From positions 181,719 to 245,718 of the forward strand of contig BJOX01000216.1 in NCBI GenBank assembly GCA_009731375.1: 64,000 nt of DNA, in the 5' to 3' direction. This stretch comes from Paulinella micropora (taxonomy: Eukaryota > Cercozoa > Imbricatea > Euglyphida). Position 1 is the stretch's first letter. Every line of letters begins with the position of its first letter. The notes below the pieces were generated by a model that was not told where the DNA came from, did no database searches, and saw only the letters and a program-made list of their open reading frames with translations. Shown here one piece after another: positions 1 to 11,472 of the stretch. Both the position numbers and the translations under genes were made by a program.

Positions 1-92
1 GTGCGCTCAGTTTGCTCGCTTCGCCCTTTCCCGACTGCATCATGGCCTATTGCTACATGCACATGCCAGGGGTTGATAATATGTTATGGTAG

Positions 93-1192
93 GTTTCGTA
101 TGGACGACCGTTCGGTTTCCCCAGTGTCAAGCGAGACTGTCATGAGCCAGCAAGCCTACATTCTCTTCTACCAAACTTCTCAGGAGATCCCCGACCCTTC
201 TTACTTCACACAACGCTTTCCTAAGCAAGCGATGACTAGTTCCCCCCACGGCCCGCCTGCACCTGCTGCATCTTCTAACGGCGTTGGCAAACACAAACAA
301 GATAGTCCACAAGAAAAGGGCATTGGACCTGTTTATGGACCTGCCCCTCCTCCGGCTTCCAAACTGTCCTTGTCTCTCTCTTCCTCCCCCAGCTTGTCTT
401 CACTTTCTTCGGGCCTGTCGTGGTCATCTGCGTCGTCCTCTGCACCCTCCTCCTCTTCCTCCTCTTCCTCCTCCTCTTCCTCCTCGTCCTCCTCCTCCCC
501 TTCTTCTTCTTCTTCTTCTTCTTCTTCCCATCATCCTCGTTATCATTCCTCCTCCTCCTCCTCTTCTTCTTCTTCTTCTTCTTCTTCTTCTTCTTCTTCT
601 TCTTCTTCTTCTTCTTCTTCATCTTCTTCGTCTCCTTCACACAATGATTCTCGTCAAAGGGATCGATCGTCATCCCCCTCACATTCACAGCACCGACGAA
701 AGAAACGCAAATCAGAGAAAAGAGAACAGAAGGACGAGGCTGCGTCGTCTTCGTCCGCTCCCAATAAGTGGACTCTCTGGCTGCAGCAGCAAGAGACAGC
801 ATCTGAAGATGATTCTTCTTCTTCTTCTTCTTCTTCTTCTTCTTCTTCTTCCTCTTCCTCTTCTTCTTCTTCTTCCTCCTCCTCCTCCTTCCCTTCGTCT
901 TCTTCTTCTTCTTCTTCTTCTTCTTCTTCTTCTATTCCTCCACCACCTCCTCCTCCTTCTCCTCCTTCTCCTCCTCCTCCTTCTCATTCTTCTTCTTCTT
1001 CTTCTTCTCCTCCTCCTCCTCCTCCTTCTCCTTCTTCTCCTTCTTCTTCTCCTTCTTCTTCTCCTTCTTCTTCTTCTACTACTACTACTTCTACTACTGC
1101 TACTTCTTCTTCTTCTTCTTCTCCTCCTCCTCCTCCTCCTTCTTCTTCTTCTTCTTTTTCTTCTTCTTTTTCTTCCTCTTCTGCTACTACTG

Positions 1193-1258
<66 letters not shown>

Positions 1259-2160
1259 CTTCTTCTTCTTCCTCCTCCTCCTTCTCCTCCTCCTCCTCCT
1301 CCTCATCCTCCTCTCCCTCTCTGACCGAATTTGAATCCCAGCATGCAGGGGAGAATCAGTCAGAAACTTTCCAGGGCGACGAAAGCAGGGAAGAGATGGT
1401 CCGTGAGGACAAACACGAAAGCAGCAGGGGAGGGATAGTCGATGATGAGGACAAACTCGGCAAGGGCGCAGTTGACCAGAGCGGTGATGACGAAAACGTC
1501 GGGGCGCAAGACGAGTCCAGTTTGGATACTATGACTAACAACGAAATGTTCCGAGTCAGCGACGAGGTGGAGACCACAGGCATGAGCAATGATTTATACC
1601 GTGTCTCATCCCCGGTGCATTCTGATGCTCCTCCTGGTCCTTCGCCTCTTGCCTTTTCTTCCCCTCCCTGTTTGCCTGGCGCCAGCCAGTCGGTTCCTCC
1701 TTCCAGTAGGCCTGTTCAGGCTGGTCGTGAATGGTCCACGCCGTCCTCCTATCCTTCACCGCCTGGGGTCTCACCTTGGTCTGCTATCGCCAACGGCTCA
1801 TCGCCCAACCAACACTCTTACCAGTATCAGCCCACACCGGAGAAACATCATCAGCATGAGTTTCAGACTTCGCCTGCATATCAGCACCCAGGCACCGCAC
1901 AGCCTTCTTTCGACCACTATCACTCTAGGACAAGTAATGGTTATGGTTCTAATGGTTACGGTTCCCCATCCACTTGGAGTCATTCTGCTGATTTTCATAC
2001 CGACCAGAGGTGGGCACAGGCACCCTTGACAAACTTATATCAAACTCCTCTGAACCATTCATCACACTATGACTCGAGGGCTCGCAATGTCAACCACTAT
2101 CAATCGAGCCTCAAGCAAAATCAAAATCATGGTAGATTTCGAGTTCCGGGTATACGCTGA
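93..2160 (+). CDS. 3' exon of a USP-family ubiquitin C-terminal hydrolase (peptidase C19) with a long Ser-rich tail
   Basis: The exon probably starts after the acceptor AG at 91-92. It opens with FRMDD, continues to SQQAYILFYQ, and ends at a TGA. In USP proteases of the USP36/USP42 kind the last part of the catalytic domain reads W-x-x-M-D/N-D, then V-x-x-Q-x-A-Y-x-L-F-Y, so this is the C-terminal end of the deubiquitinase fold; the catalytic Cys and His lie in exons left of the window. After the domain come about 650 residues of tail: Ser homopolymers with Pro and Thr runs, an acidic stretch, then a Tyr/Pro/Ser/Gln-rich end. The tail is predicted disordered and encoded by TCT/TCC arrays. The enzyme would remove ubiquitin from substrates; the substrate cannot be told. 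Family confidence is good, subfamily weak. Confidence 0.75.
430..1320 (+). repeat. TCT/TCC/ACT trinucleotide array inside the USP exon
   Basis: Nearly pure TCT, TCC, CCT and ACT triplets code for Ser, Pro and Thr runs in the frame of the USP exon. Interruptions near 640-790 and 930-1080 carry charged or Pro-rich sequence. All six frames stay open because of the repeat, so other long ORFs here are shadows. Confidence 0.9.
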
Positions 2161-2451
2161 TTCTTCATTCCTTTGATTTCGAACTCCTATCATTATCAGT
2201 AAATGTTGTATCTTGAAAATCTTTTTTCGAGCAGCCTAGTAATCTTAAGTACCCTTAAGGCAGTCATTTTCCAGCTACAACAGCTGCGTCGTCTGATTTT
2301 CTGCTATCCAGAGACACAAGTATTATTTTCGTTCACTGCTTCCCCACTCCTCAGTCGATAACCCCACAATTTCTGCACCTATAACCATCATACCTACGGA
2401 ACACAAGTCCGTTCAAAATTTTGTCGGTTCTAATCAAAAGATATTATTTAA
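2161..2451. other. Downstream flank of the USP gene
   Basis: No ORF, RNA gene or repeat recognised. It would hold the 3' UTR of the USP transcript; I see no clear poly(A) signal. Confidence 0.4.
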
Positions 2452-2805
2452 TGTAAGCCGGGGTATTATCCTTCCAATTCCACAGCACTCTGAAAATAAC
2501 CTAATCTTCCTCCTTCACAAAGAGAGGAAACCATTATGGCGGAAAATGTAGGAGACTGTCAGAGCAAAGCAACAAAAATTGAAAAGAGAGGCATTTCCCA
2601 GTGTCACCCCTAACGATAATATTATACTGCTTAAAAAAGTAGTACCGGTTATGAATCGTAATATTATCGTTTTCAACCGGCTCAAAAGTATATAAATAAA
2701 AACGGATCATAGTATAACTACATCTTAAAGAGATATAGCTCTTCTATACATCACTGTGCATAGGAGTATACGAAAAGGTCGCATATTTACCTATCTGCGC
2801 CTACA
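2452..2805 (-). repeat. 3' LTR of retroelement 1
   Basis: On the plus strand the block begins TGTAAGCCGGGG and ends GCGCCTACA, matching the TGTAA...CTACA ends of the element 2 LTRs. A polypurine tract (minus strand) abuts it at 2806-2820, as expected upstream of a 3' LTR of a minus-strand element. A second copy, inverted relative to this one, lies at 59250-59597. No matching 5' LTR was found right of 16380. Confidence 0.65.
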
Positions 2806-2820
2806 ATCCCCCCTCCCCGT
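2806..2820 (-). promoter_or_regulatory. Polypurine tract of retroelement 1
   Basis: Read on the minus strand the sequence is ACGGGGAGGGGGGAT, ending exactly at the LTR. This is the usual primer site for plus-strand DNA synthesis in LTR retroelements. Confidence 0.6.
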
Positions 2821-3520
2821 CTTATACTGAAACAGTAGTAAATAGGGTAGATTGGTAAATATCTGCAAATGAGAGCACCGTCACTTTCCGGGTCTGCTTC
2901 CTCGCGGGTGATCGGCTCCTGTGGAGAAAACCTATTTAGTAGCTCAGTTGAGTGACCGCTAAGTTTTTGCTCTTCATCACAGTTGTACGTCCGGTGCTTA
3001 CAAAATGTAAATTTGAGTTTGGAGATTTTCTAATTTAAATTTGAATTCGGAATTTTGAACTATCTCCCCCTCTTCTATAGCGATCTGCCATAGACGTACA
3101 ACAGTCTAATCATGTCGCAGTCAAACCATCCCTTCACCGTCTTAAGGATCTGTGATCAGAAAATTACTGTGCGGTCTGCATCTGATTTGAAGCAGATCTC
3201 CGAGCAATTCTAAGGTTCCTCGTCCCTAGCATATGTCTCTGCCCTAATCCGTCCGAATGATCTGTGATCCCGAGAATACAGGGAGGCATTGGTCTCAATT
3301 ATTCAATACCCCCGTGCATCCTCGTCCATCATAGGGATGAACGGGCGCTATGCTAGTGTCAATTGTGCCGTTAGCGTATTCGGCGTTGTTTGTTTGGTTT
3401 TGTTGTCTGCAGACATTTTCTTATTGCCACCCGGCAAGTATCTACTTCGCTGTGGCGAAGGTAGAAGTATCTAAGAATATATATACAACCCATGTGCTGT
3501 GTCTCAAAACGCGTCTATGC
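2821..3520. other. 3' untranslated region of retroelement 1
   Basis: Lies between the 3' end of ORF3 and the polypurine tract. Only short unsupported ORFs; no further feature seen. Confidence 0.4.
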
Positions 3521-6198
3521 TTATTCGTCGAAACATGTTTGCTCGAGGGAGTTCATGAACTCCTCTTCGCTAGACGGTGATGGTGGTTGCCACCTCCAGG
3601 CGGGCTGATCCTCCGCTGGATTGTCAATGTCCCTGTCTAGGCTTTCTTTCCCAGCCCTTGTCTCTGACCAGGTCAAGTCTTCTCCAACTACCGAGTGCTG
3701 TGGCGCGATATATCTCATGACTGGGGAGAAGTGGCCAATGATCTTCCCCACTGGTATTCATACTGTTGTCTCCAGTACGGCCACTCATGTCGATAGTGGT
3801 AGATGTAATCCAACCGTTTAGTTATTTTGTGTCATCGGAACTCATCAGCTTGTACAAGTCTGTCCCAACCCAGTGCGTCCTGTACCCTGAATCGTTCGAT
3901 CCATTGTTCGAAGCCTCTCACGCGGCCCCGATATGTGTTCGGAACGTTGTCGTCAGGATCTGCTAACTGGTTGGCGATGCGGGATGTGTTTGGGTCATCG
4001 CTCCTCGTCAACTGCCGGTATATCGTCAGCAGCCACGCGAGCCGATGCTCGTGTTGGAACCGTACGTAATACTGCTGCCGTAGCCGAGCCGCACCTCGGA
4101 AACGCTCAGGTATTCGTCGTCTTATGCCTCGCGGCCTACATAGGAAGGGGATGCTCGGGTATGCCTAAGACCTGCCTGTAGTACGCGAGTACATTTTCTT
4201 CAACCCTGAGGTCCCAGGGTTGGTCATGTTTGCTCCGAAGGTAGTAGGCTCGGTATGCCTTGACCTGCTCGGGCAATGGGATACCCGAAAGTTCGAGCAT
4301 TCTGTAGTAAAAATTGATATCTTCCTGCGACCACTGCAACTTTCTGAGCTCGTGTGGTTCGAGTAGACATCTCGGATCCTCCCAGATGCCGTAGAACCGG
4401 AGGGCGTGTTTTCGCTGATAGTCCTCCAATCCCACCCATCCTCGCAGCGATTTGGCTTACTCGAACAAGGTTTTGGTAAATCTCATTCGGTCCTCGTCCA
4501 TCGACTTATACCGAGCGATCCCCGGTAACGGGTTGTCGCGAGACCCCCATGTGTGTGGGACATCCCATCCGAAACATGGCGGTAATTGTGCGCAGGATAT
4601 CAATTCGATGTCATTGTTGTATGCGTGATCTGGACATCGGTGAGGCCCGTATCGCTCTGGTGACGCATACGCTCTTTCCGTGAGGTGCCATCTCCGCGAG
4701 CATCTCGGACCCCATCCTCTCCCGCGTTTCTTTGACCCTTCACACTGTACCCTCAGGACGTTGTCCTGTTCGGTGGGCTCGTACCTCGCTTTGTCAAGGT
4801 AGTTCGAGAAGCCCCGTTCGTCTAGTGGAGGCTTTGGTGGCGGCAGGTTAATCTTGCGAGGGTTTGCCTCGAACAGGTGCGGGTCTGGGACCCAATTAAC
4901 CTGGTTGCCCACCAATCGTATTCGGTACGGCTTCTTAGACTGTGTGAACGGGAACGTTCGTTCGTTGGTTGTGTGTGCGAGCGCCGGGCATTGTAGCCGC
5001 AGCCTGCGCTCCGCATCCGTGATATCTGGGTAAGGTGGGTAGATCCGGTGTACTCTACGCGTCAGTGGGTCATACGCGTATCGTACCGGTTTCTGATACT
5101 CCTCCCTTTCCCGATCTGGGTCTTGGTTCAGGTGTAGGTCCATACCTCTCAACATCGTTTCCGTGTCGATGCGATATGGCCTACGCACTCCGGGTGCTAA
5201 TAGTATGACCCTCCATGTTCGCGGCGGTACCGGGCCCCGTTCCGAATACGCGTATATCGGACGGTCGATCGGTCCGTATACTCCGAATATGTTATCGTAT
5301 GCACGAAAGTACGCGGGGAATACTTCGTCCCTGCCCCAATGTGCCGTCGGCTCCGGTGGCGGGCAGCGGTGATGCTGTACGCCGGATCCGTGGGCCGTGG
5401 CCGCTCATCGGGCCGCTTCTCTTCGGGCGGGTTCAGCTTGTCATTGTAAGCGTCGGGCTTGAGTCTATCCTCATCGCCGACTTTCTTCCAGTATCTCAAG
5501 CGTGCTTCCTCCCTAGCGTCCATCCGCGTGAGGTTCAATTCTTCGCCATAATATAGGCTCTCGTCTTCCTCTGGGATCCATCCAAATCCCGAGTGTTGAG
5601 GGGTGTTTACCCCTTCGGGATCGACGTCCTCATCCGTGTGTTGCGATGCAGGTGTACTGCTGTCCTCAGTCGGTGCCTCCTCCTCGTCAGCCGATGACTT
5701 CATAGGGGTCGTCAACATCTCCAACTCGACTTCAGCTTTTCCCCGTGGGGATTTCGGTGTGGTCACAACACTAGCCTGAGTTGTGCTACCTGAAGGTTGA
5801 GCGGGTGTGAGCGGTGTATTGGGACCGCCAAGGTTGCGCTGCAGGGTTTCGTTTCCCTGTGCGCCCTTGCTTGCAAGGTTGTTTGCACCACTGCTCAGAG
5901 TGGTCATTGTGATGTGGGGTGTCCCCTCTGGTGAGGTATGTATGTGACCGCACCTGAAGTTCGCTTCCTCAGATGGGTCTGGTTCGTCCAGCTGCTCCGC
6001 TTCGCGACGCCGGTCCGCCACCGGGCTAGCTGCCGGGGTCGTTCCGGCCGGACTATCCCGCGCGGATGGAGGGAGCCGTTGCCCTTCTCCCGCGATCGTC
6101 CGTAATCCTAGGTGTACTATCAGTATCACCAGGACCGAAGCCACGCACGTCAGGAGGAATCCCAGATACTTCTCCATCAGATGTTCTGTGCCAAACAT
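3521..6198 (-). pseudogene. ORF3 of retroelement 1: long membrane-anchored protein in env position, broken
   Basis: ATG at 6198. Residues about 10-34 form a hydrophobic segment (GFLLTCVASVLVILIVHLGL), a likely signal anchor, followed by a Pro/Thr/acidic disordered region. Near 5380-5350 the frame shifts, and a Tyr/Arg/Pro-rich globular-looking region continues to an in-frame TAA at 4457-4459, then on in the same frame to 4136. Coding-like sequence carries on in another frame to about 3830, and an acidic stretch ending FMNSLEQTCFDE reaches 3521. Together this is roughly 890 codons downstream of pol, the place where env genes sit in retroviruses and some Ty3/gypsy elements. I see no fusion peptide or furin site and recognise no family. 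Element 2 has no equivalent. The frameshifts and stops fit a decayed copy, as in its pol. Confidence 0.5.
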
Positions 6199-7013
6199 AC
6201 ACCGCTAGGTGCCTATATCACGTATATGTCCGTGAGTTCGTATGTATATGTAACTATGTCAGCCCAAGCACAACGAGCAATGTGCTATGTGTGTGTTGTT
6301 CTCGTGTCGGTGTTCGACTCTCTGCTCGTTTTCAAACGCTGGTCAACAGCGTGACAACGCGGATGTACCCATGCCCCGGTCATCTTTGCTGTCCGCGTGT
6401 TCCACCCTCGCCGTACTGCGCGATTTGCGGCGGTATGTAAACAGGGACATGTTATATTTCTTAGTGGTATAGATATGCTTATGTGATATGCTTATGTGTA
6501 TACGTAGGGCCGTCGGGGTGCCTTAGAGCCCCTTCCATCCAAGCAAAGAGCAAACAAGAGCGAGCATAATATCTAAGACACTCTGTGGGGAATAACTTAT
6601 CATACACCACTCATGCCATTGCCGCGGAAGGCGGGTGTGCAACTCGAGAGGAGGTGGGTATAATGTGCAATGCCAACCACATCGACAGGCATTGCTGCGC
6701 GTCAACATAGTTAGCCCGAAGCTATTCCGACCCCTGGTGGAACACCAACTACTAGCCCGTCAAGATACCTTCATGGCCGTCGCACCTCACGGAGGGTACG
6801 TCAGGGTCTTTTCCCGTGTATCATGTCATGTTAGGCTCTCTTTTGCTATCTCTAAGAAGAATGGACTTGGGTAGTATTTTAACAGATATGGAGTCCAAAG
6901 CCGTGTCCCTTTCCTATGGCTAGCTTCTTACTGTTGCTACCCAGTATTGGTCTTTGGATCTCGCATACTACCCGCGTTAACTATGCTTGTGAGGTGTCAC
7001 ACGGCATGCTGAG
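6199..7013. other. Spacer between pol and ORF3 of retroelement 1
   Basis: About 815 bases without a supported ORF. It could carry a splice acceptor or promoter for ORF3, but no signal is clear. Confidence 0.4.
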
Positions 7014-9470
7014 CTAGGCTAGCTTGCGCCTCTTTGCCTGCCCTAATCTAGCTTTCTTATATTTGCCCGGTGGTGCCCCGATGAGATGGGTCGCTATGCC
7101 CTCGGCTACTATCTCATCCCACACCCGTAGGGGGATTCGACCGTGCTGTAGATCGAATGGGTAATCCAGCACCATCCTAGGCCACGCTTGTATTTGCCAC
7201 GGCGTGTAGCATTCGGACTTGTCTGTGATGCCTTTCCAGAACGTTTCGACTTGGTTGGAGTCGCGGTATACTGGATAAAAAGTCCGCGATTCCGGCTCGT
7301 CGAGGTCCTGGTGTGATCGATAGAACTGCAGTACAGGCGGCTCGGCTTTGATTGCCTTGCTTGTGCGCGTGACCCGAGTCTGCGGCTCCCATTCTCTCAC
7401 TTTAACGAGGAAGAAACCGTTGAGGCAATCGTCGCCGACGTGTGCCTCTGGTGGCCGAAGAAGGTATATCTTTCCGACGTGCCAGTGCATGGTTTTCACG
7501 TCGTCGGCCGACCTCAGCTTTGATTCAGCTGTTGGGTGTCTCGGCACCGGTTCGACCTTCTCCTCCTGTTCCGACTGCAGGTGGTTGGTCGGCCCTGGCG
7601 CGATAACGTCCCCCTCGGAAGCGTCGGCTTGTTCAGCCGCGACTTCGTCGGCTTCGTTATTATTCGGATCATTCCCCTCGGCTTCGGCCGGCAAGGGTTG
7701 TGTCGGGTCCTCTTTCGCCTCGGCCGTCTTGTCTCGGCGCTTGGGCGGCGGCCTTAAACTGTGTTCCAGCTTCTGTACCGCTTCCGTCATCGTTTCGTTA
7801 CGATCCAGCATGGGGTTAAAACGCATCAGCCGCCGTACATGTACTACTAGCGTCTTACCCTTTCCCTGTATTCGGTATGTCAAAGCACCCACTTGTTCTA
7901 CGACAGTGTAAGGGCCTTGCCACATCGGGAAGAGTTTGACGCTAACCAAGTTGGGTACCTGGGGTACGTACAGGAAGACTAAGTCCCCTTTATGGTATTC
8001 CCCCGACTCATACTTGACTTTGTTCGGCACCAGGAGATTGGGGGAAGCGCCCGTGGCTTTTCCGCCCAATGCCCTCGATGCTGTTGTTCATTGATAACGC
8101 AAAAGACGGTAAGGCCTTATGCCATACGTGCTGATTATCGCGACAATACTGCTAGAGCGCGGCCTTGAGCGGTCTATGGACACTCTCGATTTTGCCGTTG
8201 CTCTCTGGTGAATATGCAGTTACGTATTTCCACTTAAAGCCCCACACTGTGGACAGCCAAGCGGAGAGTTCGTTCGTAAACTCCGATCCCCGATCGCTGT
8301 ACACATTTTTCGGCACTCCGGTGTATCGGAAGACATGGTCGACCAGTGCCTCGCATGTCGATTCCGCATCCTTTAAATTTCCACCACTGGTACCGCGAAC
8401 ACATAATTCGAGAAGCGGTCTATGGCTGTCAGGATGTACCGATAATTGTGGGTCTCCGATCGCGGTAGCGGTCCTACGTAATCAACATGCAAAGTTTCGA
8501 ACACGTTCTCAACAAGCTTGTATTCGCCATAAAGGCCTCTCTGAGCGTTGTTGTGTGGCGTCTTGGTTTGCTTGCAGTGTTCGCATGTGTCGACTGTGTC
8601 GGCAATGGATTTCTGCATGCCACGCCACCAAAACCTGCGTGAAATGAACCATGACATTTTATCCCTTCCCGTGTGTGAGTTGAGAGCAGAGCGGTGAGTG
8701 GCTAAAAGGATCGCCTTGCGTAACTGGGTTGGTACCCACACTGTCCACTTCGAAGGCGTATTTTCCCACTTACCGCCTGCCCCCTTATACCACAGGAGGT
8801 TTTCATGCCAGGTCATCGTTTTCTTATGGGCTCTTATTTCTCTCGTCTCAGGATTTGCTATCGGGTCAATAGCGTGAGCAATGAAGGGGCCCCGTTCCTT
8901 AGAGCTCTTCGCCAACTGACCAAACACCTCGGGGCTCGCCACCGTCATATCCATGTCATCCAGCTGGAGAGCACTGGTGACTGGGCTTATAGGCCCCTCT
9001 GTTCGGTGTGTTCGCTCGGCAGCCGCGATAATCGCCGACATTTCAGGGTGAACATGCTGGGGTACCCAGAACGACTGCGTCCTATCCGCGAAGAATGCGT
9101 TAAAGGAGTGTTCATGTTCATGGGTCTGACCCGGCTTTATATCCCCCTCGCTGAGGATGTCCGACTGGGTCTCGATTTCCTCCAGCAGGTCCTGCCAGTC
9201 CTCAGCTTCGTGTTGCGCGCAGCACACGCGACGTATGCATTGCAGCTGGTCCAACAGCTCAGCTTGAGAATCGGGCCTATATCCCGGTGTCCAGCTTTGC
9301 GCGTTGGTGGCCATGTATGCAATCCCCGCCGGCAAGGTGTCTTTGAAATCTGCTGTATGCTCCGTGGCCGTCCAGTCATCATCGGCTGTCCATCCGACTA
9401 GGCAGGCCGTGGGAGTTTCTAATGCAAAGCGGTCTAATCCGTCGTCTACGGAGCCTTTCACCCGAGGCAT
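7014..9470 (-). pseudogene. Integrase and novel C-terminal domain of retroelement 1 pol, broken
   Basis: From the 5' side: an RNase H/integrase linker, then the zinc-binding HHCC region (HRSALNSHTG ... CEHCKQ), then the catalytic core with D in HVDYVGPL. The frame shifts near 8373; the core continues with D in YSDRGSEF and E in GKIESVHRPL, so all three acidic residues survive. An in-frame TAG follows near 8151 and another shift near 8070. The last ORF (8069-7014) has a GPY/F module (KLFPMWQGPYTV), an acidic linker and a C-terminal region (YLLRPPEAHVGDD ... RMVLDYPF ... GAPPGK) that matches the end of element 2 Pol residue by residue in many places. Order RT-RNase H-integrase puts it in Ty3/gypsy. 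The product would insert cDNA into host DNA; this copy cannot make it intact. Confidence 0.8.
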
Positions 9471-9515
9471 CCGTGATAGGCTATCTGGGACCGTATTTTC
9501 TTTACCTTTAATGTA

Positions 9516-11472
9516 CTAGATGGTGAAATCATAGAAGGCCAGCTCCGACTGCCATCGGGCCAGTCGTCCCGTATGTTCTCGGTCCATGAGCCATCTAAGG
9601 TTGGCGTGATCTGTTTGAACCAATATGTTCGGAGCACCCCACAAGTACTCCCTCAGCCGACTGAACGCCCAAACTATCGCCAACGCTTCGCGTTGTCTGG
9701 TGCAGTAGTTGACCTGTTCGGGCGTCAACTTCTTGCTGACGAACATGATCGGTCTCAACTGTTTGTGGTCAGAATCATATTGTTGTAAGACGGCCCCGAC
9801 CGCGTATTTCGACGCGTCGGTTGCTACAACAAAACGCTTCTCAAAGTCGGGGAGAACCAAGACCGATCCGCCCTCTGTGAGGGGGTCTCGTGTCAACGCC
9901 TCCTTCAGCTTTGTGTATACCTCCGCCGCCTTTGGCGGCAACTCGCCATCCGGGTCGCAGTGAAGGCAGAAGTCCCGTAATGGTTTGACGAAGTTCTGGA
10001 AGTTCGGAATAAATTCTGAGTACACCTGTGCCATACAGAGGAAGGAATGCTGTGTTTTGGCGTGGAAGGGAACGGATAGCGTCCCGCTTCTCCGGCTTCA
10101 ACACTATTACCCCATCCTTGACTCTGTACCCTAGATAATCGATATGGTCCTTAGCGAACGAACACTTCTCTAGGTTCAACCTGAGGCCGAAGGCTTCTAG
10201 GCGTCTCAAGATGTCCGACACGTGAGCTAGGTGCTCCGCTTCTGTCTTTGAATAAATAACGATATCATCGATGTAACAAAAGCTATACTGGTTAGTATGT
10301 CCGTAAGTTTCGGTGAACTTCCGATCACCGTACTTCGGGTCGGACAGGGCTTGATTCATGCAATCCTGAAAGATAGCAGGGGCGGTTTTCAATCCCATCG
10401 GGAGGACTGTCCACTGGTACAGTCTCCCGCCGACGGCGAAGGCCGTCAGTGCCCGACTCTCCACATCCAAAGGGATGTTCCAGAATCCATTCTTCAAGTC
10501 TAGCTTTGTAAAGAACTTAGCATCCCGGNNNNNNNNNNTTAGCTTTGTAAAGAACTTAGCATCCCGGAATCGGTTGAGGCCATCCCGCATACGGGGTATT
10601 GGTGCCTCGACGCTCTTGATGATCTTATTGAGCCTCGTGTAGTTGATGCAAAATCGTTGCTTGCCATCCGGCTTTGGCGCAAGCCGAACAGGTGATCGGT
10701 ACTCCGACCATGATGGTTCTATTAGCCGTTTAGCCAACATATGTTGGATCATTTCCTCGCAGAACTGCTCCTCCTTGTAACTGAGGCGCGATCCGCGGAG
10801 ACGAGGCATCGTCTGTCCCACTTGTCGCTCTATCTTAGCAGCGGTGTGCGTCACCCCGCCGGCTACAAGGGGTCCAAACAGTGTCTTATTCTTCAGAAAC
10901 TGAGCCTTGAGACCCCGAACAAAGTCTGGTGACCCTGACTGTCGTGTCACGACTTCGTCGATGATCTCTTCGACCGGTTTCTGGTCTCTCGGGTCATCCG
11001 GGTACTCTAAGATGGAGTCCGGATCCTCAACCTCATCCTTCGCGTCCCTACCTGGGTATCGCGTGGTGGACTGGTTGTCCCATGTTGCAAATTCCTGAAG
11101 TTCTATTAACATATCGGCGTATTGTTTCGCTGCCGACTTGTGAAAGAACCCCGGAAAGATCTGAAAGGCAATCTCCCGCATGTCATCTACCTTTCGGGTC
11201 AGTAGTTTGGTTCTTTATGCCAGACCATCCTGCCTTGATCCTAATCGGAATGCCATGAGTGGTTTAGCCTGTCGACTAGGTATCGGTATCGGGTCATCGA
11301 CCACACTATCCAATACATCCCTCCACCACATCACGGTGGGGTGTATCGGGAGTATAATGGTGATGTCTTCGCCCCGATCCAACCTGTCAGCCAGAAGTTT
11401 CGGCACCTTCGACAGGTTCTCGGGCTGTATAGGCTCCGATCCCTTGTACCATAGTTTTAATTTTTCCATCAC
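9516..11472 (-). pseudogene. Reverse transcriptase and RNase H of retroelement 1, broken
   Basis: The RT part shows VRLAPKPDGKQRFCINY, DLKNGFWNIPL, LPMGLKTAPAIFQ and the catalytic FCYIDDIVIYS. RNase H shows VATDASKYAVGAVLQQ, the REALAIVWA helix with its Glu, and VQTDHANLRWL. A stop near 11215 separates a short upstream linker ORF (11472-11215); a frameshift lies near 10040, between RT and RNase H; an in-frame TAG at 9516 precedes the DSLSR motif at the RNase H end. Ten Ns at 10529-10538 interrupt the RT and are flanked by a duplicated 28-base stretch, so that break is an assembly artefact and not a mutation. Confidence 0.85.
10529..10538. other. Assembly gap with duplicated flanks
   Basis: Ten Ns. 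The bases before (10501-10528) and after (10540-10567) the gap are the same, TAGCTTTGTAAAG...CATCCCGG, so two overlapping contigs were joined without merging. Confidence 0.9.
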
